From assembly GCF_036785885.1 (NCBI RefSeq), contig NC_092323.1:2768501-2832500 (forward strand): DNA of 64,000 nt, in the 5' to 3' direction. Below the pieces are notes generated by a model, which saw only the letters and a program-made list of their open reading frames with translations, ran no database searches and had not been told where the DNA came from. The stretch comes from Coffea arabica (taxonomy: Eukaryota > Streptophyta > Magnoliopsida > Gentianales > Rubiaceae). A program made the translations under genes and the position numbers. Positions 1-12,900 of this stretch are shown here, one piece after another (the stretch's first letter is position 1; the number at the start of each line of letters is the position of its first letter).

Positions 1-526
1 ATATCGCATATAACACGTTATATTAAAAGATGGATAAACAAGTAAGCAAATATAGACTTAGTAATATACAGTCGAAAAGTCATCCCAGTACCAGCCCGTC
101 TGGTCTCTCACGTCACTTACTATCCAAACTAGATGTCCATTGATCTCTTGTGCTCATTTTAGTCAGACAAAGCCTGTTCACGTTTCCAAAATACAAGGCT
201 TGTTTCCAAAACACAGGGTTCAAATACCTAGTAGCTTACATCACCTCAATTCTGGGGTACTCGGGCACGGAAATCCGAAATAAGATAGTTCACATCTCGA
301 GCTGGCCAGTCCCAAGAGTAAACCATCTACAAATCAAAATTCCTGTCCGACATACTTATCTAGGGTCCTTAAATACCATGAGAAAGATTAAAGACCTATA
401 ACACTTCAAGGTTCATAACTTATGCTCAAACGAGCACTTAAACATATTCATGAAATTAGGACCACAACACCACTTGGCCCAGTCTCACTTCGCGCAGAGA
501 CCACGCGACGTGGCTCTGATACCACC
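1..526 (-). mobile_element. Internal domain 0, cut by window edge
   Basis: Only the primer-site half is present, corresponding to 4692-5217 of the next unit. It shows that at least one more unit continues to the left, because the matching gag ORF and another LTR should follow. Confidence 0.9.
513..524 (-). promoter_or_regulatory. Primer binding site (initiator Met-tRNA)
   Basis: The minus strand reads TGGTATCAGAGC, the usual plant complement of the initiator Met-tRNA 3' end. It starts two bases after the LTR closing CA. Identical sites lie at 5204-5215, 9895-9906, 14586-14597 and 19278-19289, one after every LTR. This fixes the transcription direction and the LTR end. Confidence 0.92.
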
Positions 527-3500
527 TGTGACAGCCCCACTTTCCCCTAAGGCGAACCAAAGGGGTTAGCGGACTGCCTGCCCAGCTCTCGCCAGGACTA
601 CGGTACAGTTTACGTCGATCTATAACGTTCCGGAACTTACCATCGCGCGCAAACAAGTCAAAAACACAAAATAAAAAAAACGAAAATTTGCGCCGAAGAT
701 GAATAGTGCAGACCACGTCAGAATCCGGCCAGAATCTGGCCGGATTACCGGCCGGATACAAGGCAGTGAGCAATCCAAAATTTTTCGAAAACTTTTCACA
801 ATCCGGCCGCCAATCCGGCCAGTTTCTGGCCGGATTCCCGGCCGGATTCAGGCCAGAGCCTTTCCGCCAAAAATTTTTCTTCTGCCGTATGCAGGCCGAA
901 GCGTTCCGAAGTTCATCCAAACATCAATTTAACATATACATATGGAAATCCGACATCGTCAAGCCAAAACGGCATACCAAAATAGCTATTTAGTTCATAC
1001 ATAAACAAGTAGCCATTTACACACCAAACATTGGTGAATCAAAACACTTAGGGTTTTCACTCCCAAGGAGCTAATCAAAATACATATACATGAGCTCAAC
1101 TTGTCATAATTCCTGTAAGGAAAACAAATGGAACGGGATGAGCTAAAGCCCAGTGAGTTACTACCACATAAGCAACTAAGAGCATATAGCATAACCTTTC
1201 ATTTCAAGTACACAATTAAGGAATGAAACACATCGATAAAAGGATACGGACGGCTCTCAAGAGCCCATTTCCACGCTTCCAGTATTGATCCAACCTCATT
1301 GACCCTCCGTCAATGTTGAAGAGTAACCAACCGTAGACTCCTCTTCTCTCCCATTCCTTCCACCAAACATCCCCCTACCGGGCCCGCACTCCAAACACTT
1401 GCACTGTGGTATTACTCGAGTATACCGGAGTCAAGAGTCTCTCATACTACAAGATTCCTTATAACTTTACCCAAGGCTCATTAATTGTCACGACCAAACC
1501 CTTGTCGGCTCGATTCAATCAACTACCAATGGGGTTGAGCTCAATGATAACATTTGTAGTCGTTGGATACTTGTCCAATCGATACCAAGTCATGTATTTC
1601 ATTTCATATATCAGTTCATATAACTTTCCAATAACTTTTCAATAACATGTGAAACAATAAGTGAGAGTGATAAAGTACACTCTCACATCAATCCATTAAC
1701 ATACAACATCTCAAGTTCAAATATCAAAGCCATATAATAGCACACAAGTGAGTAGTACACTCACCAATCAATTAAGTGCTATTTCATGCACTTCCGTCAG
1801 GAGAATGTCGTGAGCTATCGTCACGCCCTAGAACATGTAAACAAATACCATAAGACTCGATAACGAGTCATAAAGTCAAACCAATTATCGCCCAATAGGG
1901 TTTCATGCATGGAAATTCAAGGGTTCAATACTTAACCTTTACTCAAGTCGAGAATATAGTTTTCTAAATCTCGAGAAAAAAATGCGGGCAGCATGCCCTT
2001 TGTGTTTACCAAATTTTCCAGCCATAAGGCTTCATTATTTTTCTTCAATCACAACCCAACAACACACATATAAGCATTTCATGTCAAGAGCCGTTCCATA
2101 GGCTCACAATATCATAAAACAAGAAACCATACCGAGCCATAAACAACACCAATTCACAACCCCAATAGGGTTTTATAAACATATACAAGCATGAAAGCAA
2201 ACCAGAAATTAAGAAAGGCTTCAATGTTGGCCTTGATAAGAAAACCGGTTTTGACGTCATAATGCGGTAATGGCACAACTCTCACTACAATGATCGGTTG
2301 GGGGTGTAAGACCCACCGTTTCGAAGCTATGAAACAGGGCTACAACAATGTAGAAGGCCTCTCAGTCCAAATCCTAGCACAACTAGGTCAAAAGTGCCAA
2401 ATACCAAACCAGAATTACCAAAACAGATTTGCAAAACACAGAAAACTGTAATCGGTATATCTCAGTCCATACAAGTCTAAATGCCGAAATTCCAAAGGCA
2501 TAAGTTATTTAAGACATCCAGCTACATTTCATCAGAAGACACCAACTCCAAAATCCAAACCAATTCCAGTCAAAACAGGCAATTACTATCGCAGTTCGGA
2601 CATTCTGTGCACCAAAAACAGCAACAGTAAAAACGGCATAACTCACTCTACACTTGTCCAATTGCCCTGAAATTTTGCAGGCACACTAAACTCATCAATA
2701 CCTACAACTTTCATGTTTTGAGCAAAGTCCAATTCGGCCTCTAGCCCTATGATCAAAAACCGGACAGAATTGGAGAATTAAGAACCCTAACTTTCCATTT
2801 TCACACCAAATCCAAAATTGATTGCATTTAACCACATTTCACATCCACTAGAGCCATTATAGTCCATTGCCCATCATCACAAACAATCACACCATCATAA
2901 TCCAATTAAACCAGAAAAATTCCCAATAAATTAAAAACTTCACCAAAACAAGCCAAATCAAGGGGTAAATCACATATTCCTTCACTCATGCCCCCATTAA
3001 GCACAAAATAAGCATTATTAGAGGTAGTAGGGTGTTTCAAGCTTCACTTACCAAGAACCAAGAGAGAGGAAGATGTTGGCCACCTTAGAGCTTCAAACAA
3101 AGTTCACCAAACAACTTACTATCACTAGAAGATAAGGTTTTATGGAGTAGAATCTAGTCTAAGCCTTTGTTCATGGAAGATTAAAGCTTATGGAAGCTTG
3201 AAAGTTAGGAAATTGTCTTCTTCTTTGAGAGAGAGAGAGCCGGCCATCAAGGGTGCAAAAATGGTGAATTTTGTGCAATTTTTTTGAGATATTTAACCTT
3301 TGGTCAAAAAAGTCAAAATTGTGAATAGTAATTCTTAAAAGGCATCAAATGAGAAGGTGACACTTGTTACCTCCTTAAATGCATTCCTATCTTTCTTTTC
3401 TCTCTCACATCAATCACTTCACACACTCTACTCATCTCTTAACACCCGATAAATTTTAAACAGTATCCGAAACTTAACCTTATTGGCCGAATTTTTCCAA

Positions 3501-3701
3501 ACTTTTCGCACTAGTGGGTCCCACATCCACTATTTACTCTTAATTTTCTAAAAATTCTCCAATGCTAGAAAAATCATCTTAAAACTATAATTGCTCATAA
3601 AATCCACTAAGAAAATATTTTTAAGCCAGAAAATGCAGAAAACATGCAATTAAGAGGAAATAAACCCTAGGAAAATAATTAGGGTTTTACGGGTTCTCAC
3701 A
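527..3701 (-). repeat. LTR copy 1 (3175 bp)
   Basis: On the minus strand the LTR opens TGTGAGAACCC at 3701 and closes GGGGCTGTCACA at 527, giving the canonical TG...CA ends. A polypurine tract abuts its opening end and a tRNA primer site follows its closing end after two bases. It is AT-rich except for a GC-rich palindrome cluster at 722-848. Short ORFs inside it, such as 84-154-residue frames, repeat with the unit and have no recognisable domain. Confidence 0.93.
722..848. repeat. GC-rich palindrome cluster inside the LTR
   Basis: The nonamer AATCCGGCC or its complement recurs, forming two near-perfect snapbacks: 12-bp arms at 722-733/735-746 with a 1-base spacer, and 11-bp arms at 812-822/826-836 with a 3-base spacer. 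Further GGCCGGAT copies lie at 751-758 and 840-848. The block repeats in every LTR (add 4691, 9382, 14073, 18765). It lies near the 3' end of the LTR in transcript sense, so it would fold in R/U5-type RNA. Its function is unknown. Confidence 0.85.
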
Positions 3702-3714
3702 CTCTCCCCCCCTT
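3702..3714 (-). promoter_or_regulatory. Polypurine tract
   Basis: The minus strand reads AAGGGGGGGAGAG immediately before the LTR opening TGTGAG; this is the plus-strand primer of reverse transcription. The preceding bases, TTCGAGGACGAAATTC, are typical of plant Ty3/gypsy elements. Copies lie at 8393-8405, 13084-13096 and 17775-17787. Confidence 0.9.
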
Positions 3715-3748
3715 AAAAGAATTTCGTCCTCGAAATTTTCCTTCAAAT

Positions 3749-4480
3749 TTAAAGTAACCAATGGCCTGTACCTTCTCCGTCTTCAGAGTCAGAAGAAACG
3801 AGGTTCTTCATTCCAGTCCCTTCTCCACTTGACGGTGCAGGGTCGGTATGGGTTGGTTGTTGAGTTCTTTTCTTTTTCCGCACTTTAATCGGGCAATATG
3901 CAATTCGATGCTCGATGCTCCCACAGCGCAGACATCTCCTCCCCTTTCTCCAACAATCATTCTCAGTGTGATTGGCCTTTCCGCAATAGTCACAGGTCAA
4001 GTGGAAAGTCATCTTTTTGCTTTTCGGAGAAATCTCCCCCTGTCTGGTTTGGCTTTCATTGACAAATCTTTTATCTACCGCCCCCATTGTCCATGGCGGC
4101 CCGAATAACTGGTTCACTTTCTGTCCTTTAGAAGGTGTCATTGCTTCGCTAGGTTCCTCACTCACGCTACCCACTGCACCCCTTTTCCGTATTTGGGAAG
4201 CTTTCACTTGCACCTTTGCATTCTTGATGCATTGAGCCTTTTCCAGGGCCTCCTCGGAAATCCCTTCATATTTCCTTTTTAACTCTAAGTTTTTGTGCAG
4301 GAGCTCAATTTTCTCTGTATACTCGTGCTTCCAGCGCCCTTCCCAGTATGCGACTAGGTTCTTTTGGACTTCTATTTCGTCTCGAAGACCCCCGATTTCA
4401 TTATACATCTCAACCCTACGTGCCATTTTACAGAGTTGCTGGACCTCAGATGGTAGCCTGTCGGCAAAATAATGGGTCAT
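3749..4480 (-). CDS. gag: Gag-like nucleocapsid protein, unit 1 (243 aa)
   Basis: The product is an RNA-binding structural protein of a retrotransposon. Residues 20-85 are charged and probably helical or coiled-coil. Two CCHC zinc knuckles follow, CDYCGKANHTENDC and CLRCGSIEHRIAYC, each in C-X2-C-X4-H-X4-C spacing. A basic stretch and an acidic Ser/Glu/Asp-rich tail end the protein. A complete plant Ty3 Gag normally has a larger capsid part before the knuckles. Here an in-frame stop lies just upstream of the first Met, with gag-like residues between, so the ORF looks 5'-truncated or internally deleted. The start Met is therefore uncertain. The frame is open in all four full copies, though such recent copies cannot show selection. 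Confidence 0.85.
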   Translation of the reverse strand: MTHYFADRLPSEVQQLCKMARRVEMYNEIGGLRDEIEVQKNLVAYWEGRWKHEYTEKIELLHKNLELKRKYEGISEEALEKAQCIKNAKVQVKASQIRKRGAVGSVSEEPSEAMTPSKGQKVNQLFGPPWTMGAVDKRFVNESQTRQGEISPKSKKMTFHLTCDYCGKANHTENDCWRKGRRCLRCGSIEHRIAYCPIKVRKKKRTQQPTHTDPAPSSGEGTGMKNLVSSDSEDGEGTGHWLL

Positions 4481-4600
4481 AAGAAAGTCTTGAATACAAG
4501 TAGCACTCTTGGTCCATGTTCAGTTCAGGTATTGTTTCCTCCCTTTCTTCTCCTTGACTCTTGGTCTCGTTTTGTGTCACTGCTATGAAAATGTCCGCGG

Positions 4601-4622
4601 TTTTTTTTTTTTTTTTTTTTTT
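4601..4622. repeat. 22-base T homopolymer (poly-A on element strand)
   Basis: This run lies in each internal domain upstream of gag: 22 bases here and at 9292 and 13983, and 23 bases at 18674. It is the only length difference seen between units and is a hotspot for both replication and sequencing slippage. Confidence 0.9.
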
Positions 4623-5217
4623 CCAGAAGGGTACTTCCATGCATGAATGCAATAAATTGACTAACATAACAAAATCTATCATACCAATAACATATCGCAT
4701 ATAACACGTTATATTAAAAGATGGATAAACAAGTAAGCAAATATAGACTTAGTAATATACAGTCGAAAAGTCATCCCAGTACCAGCCCGTCTGGTCTCTC
4801 ACGTCACTTACTATCCAAACTAGATGTCCATTGATCTCTTGTGCTCATTTTAGTCAGACAAAGCCTGTTCACGTTTCCAAAATACAAGGCTTGTTTCCAA
4901 AACACAGGGTTCAAATACCTAGTAGCTTACATCACCTCAATTCTGGGGTACTCGGGCACGGAAATCCGAAATAAGATAGTTCACATCTCGAGCTGGCCAG
5001 TCCCAAGAGTAAACCATCTACAAATCAAAATTCCTGTCCGACATACTTATCTAGGGTCCTTAAATACCATGAGAAAGATTAAAGACCTATAACACTTCAA
5101 GGTTCATAACTTATGCTCAAACGAGCACTTAAACATATTCATGAAATTAGGACCACAACACCACTTGGCCCAGTCTCACTTCGCGCAGAGACCACGCGAC
5201 GTGGCTCTGATACCACC

Positions 5218-8200
5218 TGTGACAGCCCCACTTTCCCCTAAGGCGAACCAAAGGGGTTAGCGGACTGCCTGCCCAGCTCTCGCCAGGACTACGGTACAGT
5301 TTACGTCGATCTATAACGTTCCGGAACTTACCATCGCGCGCAAACAAGTCAAAAACACAAAATAAAAAAAACGAAAATTTGCGCCGAAGATGAATAGTGC
5401 AGACCACGTCAGAATCCGGCCAGAATCTGGCCGGATTACCGGCCGGATACAAGGCAGTGAGCAATCCAAAATTTTTCGAAAACTTTTCACAATCCGGCCG
5501 CCAATCCGGCCAGTTTCTGGCCGGATTCCCGGCCGGATTCAGGCCAGAGCCTTTCCGCCAAAAATTTTTCTTCTGCCGTATGCAGGCCGAAGCGTTCCGA
5601 AGTTCATCCAAACATCAATTTAACATATACATATGGAAATCCGACATCGTCAAGCCAAAACGGCATACCAAAATAGCTATTTAGTTCATACATAAACAAG
5701 TAGCCATTTACACACCAAACATTGGTGAATCAAAACACTTAGGGTTTTCACTCCCAAGGAGCTAATCAAAATACATATACATGAGCTCAACTTGTCATAA
5801 TTCCTGTAAGGAAAACAAATGGAACGGGATGAGCTAAAGCCCAGTGAGTTACTACCACATAAGCAACTAAGAGCATATAGCATAACCTTTCATTTCAAGT
5901 ACACAATTAAGGAATGAAACACATCGATAAAAGGATACGGACGGCTCTCAAGAGCCCATTTCCACGCTTCCAGTATTGATCCAACCTCATTGACCCTCCG
6001 TCAATGTTGAAGAGTAACCAACCGTAGACTCCTCTTCTCTCCCATTCCTTCCACCAAACATCCCCCTACCGGGCCCGCACTCCAAACACTTGCACTGTGG
6101 TATTACTCGAGTATACCGGAGTCAAGAGTCTCTCATACTACAAGATTCCTTATAACTTTACCCAAGGCTCATTAATTGTCACGACCAAACCCTTGTCGGC
6201 TCGATTCAATCAACTACCAATGGGGTTGAGCTCAATGATAACATTTGTAGTCGTTGGATACTTGTCCAATCGATACCAAGTCATGTATTTCATTTCATAT
6301 ATCAGTTCATATAACTTTCCAATAACTTTTCAATAACATGTGAAACAATAAGTGAGAGTGATAAAGTACACTCTCACATCAATCCATTAACATACAACAT
6401 CTCAAGTTCAAATATCAAAGCCATATAATAGCACACAAGTGAGTAGTACACTCACCAATCAATTAAGTGCTATTTCATGCACTTCCGTCAGGAGAATGTC
6501 GTGAGCTATCGTCACGCCCTAGAACATGTAAACAAATACCATAAGACTCGATAACGAGTCATAAAGTCAAACCAATTATCGCCCAATAGGGTTTCATGCA
6601 TGGAAATTCAAGGGTTCAATACTTAACCTTTACTCAAGTCGAGAATATAGTTTTCTAAATCTCGAGAAAAAAATGCGGGCAGCATGCCCTTTGTGTTTAC
6701 CAAATTTTCCAGCCATAAGGCTTCATTATTTTTCTTCAATCACAACCCAACAACACACATATAAGCATTTCATGTCAAGAGCCGTTCCATAGGCTCACAA
6801 TATCATAAAACAAGAAACCATACCGAGCCATAAACAACACCAATTCACAACCCCAATAGGGTTTTATAAACATATACAAGCATGAAAGCAAACCAGAAAT
6901 TAAGAAAGGCTTCAATGTTGGCCTTGATAAGAAAACCGGTTTTGACGTCATAATGCGGTAATGGCACAACTCTCACTACAATGATCGGTTGGGGGTGTAA
7001 GACCCACCGTTTCGAAGCTATGAAACAGGGCTACAACAATGTAGAAGGCCTCTCAGTCCAAATCCTAGCACAACTAGGTCAAAAGTGCCAAATACCAAAC
7101 CAGAATTACCAAAACAGATTTGCAAAACACAGAAAACTGTAATCGGTATATCTCAGTCCATACAAGTCTAAATGCCGAAATTCCAAAGGCATAAGTTATT
7201 TAAGACATCCAGCTACATTTCATCAGAAGACACCAACTCCAAAATCCAAACCAATTCCAGTCAAAACAGGCAATTACTATCGCAGTTCGGACATTCTGTG
7301 CACCAAAAACAGCAACAGTAAAAACGGCATAACTCACTCTACACTTGTCCAATTGCCCTGAAATTTTGCAGGCACACTAAACTCATCAATACCTACAACT
7401 TTCATGTTTTGAGCAAAGTCCAATTCGGCCTCTAGCCCTATGATCAAAAACCGGACAGAATTGGAGAATTAAGAACCCTAACTTTCCATTTTCACACCAA
7501 ATCCAAAATTGATTGCATTTAACCACATTTCACATCCACTAGAGCCATTATAGTCCATTGCCCATCATCACAAACAATCACACCATCATAATCCAATTAA
7601 ACCAGAAAAATTCCCAATAAATTAAAAACTTCACCAAAACAAGCCAAATCAAGGGGTAAATCACATATTCCTTCACTCATGCCCCCATTAAGCACAAAAT
7701 AAGCATTATTAGAGGTAGTAGGGTGTTTCAAGCTTCACTTACCAAGAACCAAGAGAGAGGAAGATGTTGGCCACCTTAGAGCTTCAAACAAAGTTCACCA
7801 AACAACTTACTATCACTAGAAGATAAGGTTTTATGGAGTAGAATCTAGTCTAAGCCTTTGTTCATGGAAGATTAAAGCTTATGGAAGCTTGAAAGTTAGG
7901 AAATTGTCTTCTTCTTTGAGAGAGAGAGAGCCGGCCATCAAGGGTGCAAAAATGGTGAATTTTGTGCAATTTTTTTGAGATATTTAACCTTTGGTCAAAA
8001 AAGTCAAAATTGTGAATAGTAATTCTTAAAAGGCATCAAATGAGAAGGTGACACTTGTTACCTCCTTAAATGCATTCCTATCTTTCTTTTCTCTCTCACA
8101 TCAATCACTTCACACACTCTACTCATCTCTTAACACCCGATAAATTTTAAACAGTATCCGAAACTTAACCTTATTGGCCGAATTTTTCCAAACTTTTCGC

Positions 8201-8392
8201 ACTAGTGGGTCCCACATCCACTATTTACTCTTAATTTTCTAAAAATTCTCCAATGCTAGAAAAATCATCTTAAAACTATAATTGCTCATAAAATCCACTA
8301 AGAAAATATTTTTAAGCCAGAAAATGCAGAAAACATGCAATTAAGAGGAAATAAACCCTAGGAAAATAATTAGGGTTTTACGGGTTCTCACA
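5218..8392 (-). repeat. LTR copy 2
   Basis: This copy has the same length and ends as copy 1, offset by exactly 4691 bp. I saw no difference from copy 1 on reading. It is shared between internal domains 1 and 2, so it acts as the 3' LTR of one unit and the 5' LTR of the next. Confidence 0.93.
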
Positions 8393-9908
8393 CTCTCCCC
8401 CCCTTAAAAGAATTTCGTCCTCGAAATTTTCCTTCAAATTTAAAGTAACCAATGGCCTGTACCTTCTCCGTCTTCAGAGTCAGAAGAAACGAGGTTCTTC
8501 ATTCCAGTCCCTTCTCCACTTGACGGTGCAGGGTCGGTATGGGTTGGTTGTTGAGTTCTTTTCTTTTTCCGCACTTTAATCGGGCAATATGCAATTCGAT
8601 GCTCGATGCTCCCACAGCGCAGACATCTCCTCCCCTTTCTCCAACAATCATTCTCAGTGTGATTGGCCTTTCCGCAATAGTCACAGGTCAAGTGGAAAGT
8701 CATCTTTTTGCTTTTCGGAGAAATCTCCCCCTGTCTGGTTTGGCTTTCATTGACAAATCTTTTATCTACCGCCCCCATTGTCCATGGCGGCCCGAATAAC
8801 TGGTTCACTTTCTGTCCTTTAGAAGGTGTCATTGCTTCGCTAGGTTCCTCACTCACGCTACCCACTGCACCCCTTTTCCGTATTTGGGAAGCTTTCACTT
8901 GCACCTTTGCATTCTTGATGCATTGAGCCTTTTCCAGGGCCTCCTCGGAAATCCCTTCATATTTCCTTTTTAACTCTAAGTTTTTGTGCAGGAGCTCAAT
9001 TTTCTCTGTATACTCGTGCTTCCAGCGCCCTTCCCAGTATGCGACTAGGTTCTTTTGGACTTCTATTTCGTCTCGAAGACCCCCGATTTCATTATACATC
9101 TCAACCCTACGTGCCATTTTACAGAGTTGCTGGACCTCAGATGGTAGCCTGTCGGCAAAATAATGGGTCATAAGAAAGTCTTGAATACAAGTAGCACTCT
9201 TGGTCCATGTTCAGTTCAGGTATTGTTTCCTCCCTTTCTTCTCCTTGACTCTTGGTCTCGTTTTGTGTCACTGCTATGAAAATGTCCGCGGTTTTTTTTT
9301 TTTTTTTTTTTTTCCAGAAGGGTACTTCCATGCATGAATGCAATAAATTGACTAACATAACAAAATCTATCATACCAATAACATATCGCATATAACACGT
9401 TATATTAAAAGATGGATAAACAAGTAAGCAAATATAGACTTAGTAATATACAGTCGAAAAGTCATCCCAGTACCAGCCCGTCTGGTCTCTCACGTCACTT
9501 ACTATCCAAACTAGATGTCCATTGATCTCTTGTGCTCATTTTAGTCAGACAAAGCCTGTTCACGTTTCCAAAATACAAGGCTTGTTTCCAAAACACAGGG
9601 TTCAAATACCTAGTAGCTTACATCACCTCAATTCTGGGGTACTCGGGCACGGAAATCCGAAATAAGATAGTTCACATCTCGAGCTGGCCAGTCCCAAGAG
9701 TAAACCATCTACAAATCAAAATTCCTGTCCGACATACTTATCTAGGGTCCTTAAATACCATGAGAAAGATTAAAGACCTATAACACTTCAAGGTTCATAA
9801 CTTATGCTCAAACGAGCACTTAAACATATTCATGAAATTAGGACCACAACACCACTTGGCCCAGTCTCACTTCGCGCAGAGACCACGCGACGTGGCTCTG
9901 ATACCACC
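8393..9908 (-). mobile_element. Internal domain 2
   Basis: This is a copy of internal domain 1 with the same layout, including the 22-base homopolymer. No difference was seen. Confidence 0.9.
8440..9171 (-). CDS. gag: Gag-like nucleocapsid protein, unit 2
   Basis: The translation is identical to that of unit 1 (243 residues, both zinc knuckles intact). Confidence 0.85.
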   Translation of the reverse strand: MTHYFADRLPSEVQQLCKMARRVEMYNEIGGLRDEIEVQKNLVAYWEGRWKHEYTEKIELLHKNLELKRKYEGISEEALEKAQCIKNAKVQVKASQIRKRGAVGSVSEEPSEAMTPSKGQKVNQLFGPPWTMGAVDKRFVNESQTRQGEISPKSKKMTFHLTCDYCGKANHTENDCWRKGRRCLRCGSIEHRIAYCPIKVRKKKRTQQPTHTDPAPSSGEGTGMKNLVSSDSEDGEGTGHWLL

Positions 9909-12900
9909 TGTGACAGCCCCACTTTCCCCTAAGGCGAACCAAAGGGGTTAGCGGACTGCCTGCCCAGCTCTCGCCAGGACTACGGTACAGTTTACGTCGA
10001 TCTATAACGTTCCGGAACTTACCATCGCGCGCAAACAAGTCAAAAACACAAAATAAAAAAAACGAAAATTTGCGCCGAAGATGAATAGTGCAGACCACGT
10101 CAGAATCCGGCCAGAATCTGGCCGGATTACCGGCCGGATACAAGGCAGTGAGCAATCCAAAATTTTTCGAAAACTTTTCACAATCCGGCCGCCAATCCGG
10201 CCAGTTTCTGGCCGGATTCCCGGCCGGATTCAGGCCAGAGCCTTTCCGCCAAAAATTTTTCTTCTGCCGTATGCAGGCCGAAGCGTTCCGAAGTTCATCC
10301 AAACATCAATTTAACATATACATATGGAAATCCGACATCGTCAAGCCAAAACGGCATACCAAAATAGCTATTTAGTTCATACATAAACAAGTAGCCATTT
10401 ACACACCAAACATTGGTGAATCAAAACACTTAGGGTTTTCACTCCCAAGGAGCTAATCAAAATACATATACATGAGCTCAACTTGTCATAATTCCTGTAA
10501 GGAAAACAAATGGAACGGGATGAGCTAAAGCCCAGTGAGTTACTACCACATAAGCAACTAAGAGCATATAGCATAACCTTTCATTTCAAGTACACAATTA
10601 AGGAATGAAACACATCGATAAAAGGATACGGACGGCTCTCAAGAGCCCATTTCCACGCTTCCAGTATTGATCCAACCTCATTGACCCTCCGTCAATGTTG
10701 AAGAGTAACCAACCGTAGACTCCTCTTCTCTCCCATTCCTTCCACCAAACATCCCCCTACCGGGCCCGCACTCCAAACACTTGCACTGTGGTATTACTCG
10801 AGTATACCGGAGTCAAGAGTCTCTCATACTACAAGATTCCTTATAACTTTACCCAAGGCTCATTAATTGTCACGACCAAACCCTTGTCGGCTCGATTCAA
10901 TCAACTACCAATGGGGTTGAGCTCAATGATAACATTTGTAGTCGTTGGATACTTGTCCAATCGATACCAAGTCATGTATTTCATTTCATATATCAGTTCA
11001 TATAACTTTCCAATAACTTTTCAATAACATGTGAAACAATAAGTGAGAGTGATAAAGTACACTCTCACATCAATCCATTAACATACAACATCTCAAGTTC
11101 AAATATCAAAGCCATATAATAGCACACAAGTGAGTAGTACACTCACCAATCAATTAAGTGCTATTTCATGCACTTCCGTCAGGAGAATGTCGTGAGCTAT
11201 CGTCACGCCCTAGAACATGTAAACAAATACCATAAGACTCGATAACGAGTCATAAAGTCAAACCAATTATCGCCCAATAGGGTTTCATGCATGGAAATTC
11301 AAGGGTTCAATACTTAACCTTTACTCAAGTCGAGAATATAGTTTTCTAAATCTCGAGAAAAAAATGCGGGCAGCATGCCCTTTGTGTTTACCAAATTTTC
11401 CAGCCATAAGGCTTCATTATTTTTCTTCAATCACAACCCAACAACACACATATAAGCATTTCATGTCAAGAGCCGTTCCATAGGCTCACAATATCATAAA
11501 ACAAGAAACCATACCGAGCCATAAACAACACCAATTCACAACCCCAATAGGGTTTTATAAACATATACAAGCATGAAAGCAAACCAGAAATTAAGAAAGG
11601 CTTCAATGTTGGCCTTGATAAGAAAACCGGTTTTGACGTCATAATGCGGTAATGGCACAACTCTCACTACAATGATCGGTTGGGGGTGTAAGACCCACCG
11701 TTTCGAAGCTATGAAACAGGGCTACAACAATGTAGAAGGCCTCTCAGTCCAAATCCTAGCACAACTAGGTCAAAAGTGCCAAATACCAAACCAGAATTAC
11801 CAAAACAGATTTGCAAAACACAGAAAACTGTAATCGGTATATCTCAGTCCATACAAGTCTAAATGCCGAAATTCCAAAGGCATAAGTTATTTAAGACATC
11901 CAGCTACATTTCATCAGAAGACACCAACTCCAAAATCCAAACCAATTCCAGTCAAAACAGGCAATTACTATCGCAGTTCGGACATTCTGTGCACCAAAAA
12001 CAGCAACAGTAAAAACGGCATAACTCACTCTACACTTGTCCAATTGCCCTGAAATTTTGCAGGCACACTAAACTCATCAATACCTACAACTTTCATGTTT
12101 TGAGCAAAGTCCAATTCGGCCTCTAGCCCTATGATCAAAAACCGGACAGAATTGGAGAATTAAGAACCCTAACTTTCCATTTTCACACCAAATCCAAAAT
12201 TGATTGCATTTAACCACATTTCACATCCACTAGAGCCATTATAGTCCATTGCCCATCATCACAAACAATCACACCATCATAATCCAATTAAACCAGAAAA
12301 ATTCCCAATAAATTAAAAACTTCACCAAAACAAGCCAAATCAAGGGGTAAATCACATATTCCTTCACTCATGCCCCCATTAAGCACAAAATAAGCATTAT
12401 TAGAGGTAGTAGGGTGTTTCAAGCTTCACTTACCAAGAACCAAGAGAGAGGAAGATGTTGGCCACCTTAGAGCTTCAAACAAAGTTCACCAAACAACTTA
12501 CTATCACTAGAAGATAAGGTTTTATGGAGTAGAATCTAGTCTAAGCCTTTGTTCATGGAAGATTAAAGCTTATGGAAGCTTGAAAGTTAGGAAATTGTCT
12601 TCTTCTTTGAGAGAGAGAGAGCCGGCCATCAAGGGTGCAAAAATGGTGAATTTTGTGCAATTTTTTTGAGATATTTAACCTTTGGTCAAAAAAGTCAAAA
12701 TTGTGAATAGTAATTCTTAAAAGGCATCAAATGAGAAGGTGACACTTGTTACCTCCTTAAATGCATTCCTATCTTTCTTTTCTCTCTCACATCAATCACT
12801 TCACACACTCTACTCATCTCTTAACACCCGATAAATTTTAAACAGTATCCGAAACTTAACCTTATTGGCCGAATTTTTCCAAACTTTTCGCACTAGTGGG

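Larger units (their letters stand above)
3702..5217 (-). mobile_element. Internal domain 1 (1516 bp)
   Basis: On the minus strand it has a primer site at 5204-5215, about 700 bp of leader-like sequence with a 22-base homopolymer (T on plus, 4601-4622), the zinc-knuckle gag ORF at 4480-3749 and a polypurine tract at 3714-3702. A full Ty3 element would need several more kilobases for protease, RT, RNase H and integrase; none of that is here. Confidence 0.9.

Noticed and set aside
456-920. 154-codon ORF on the minus strand in every unit, and its plus-strand partners
   Set aside because: It spans the LTR end and primer site, has no domain, and its internal peptide repeats simply mirror the CCGGCC palindromes. 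Conservation is explained by the recent copying of the unit.
3848-4235. Plus-strand ORFs opposite gag (72 and 86 codons)
   Set aside because: They are antisense shadows of the gag frame with no domain.
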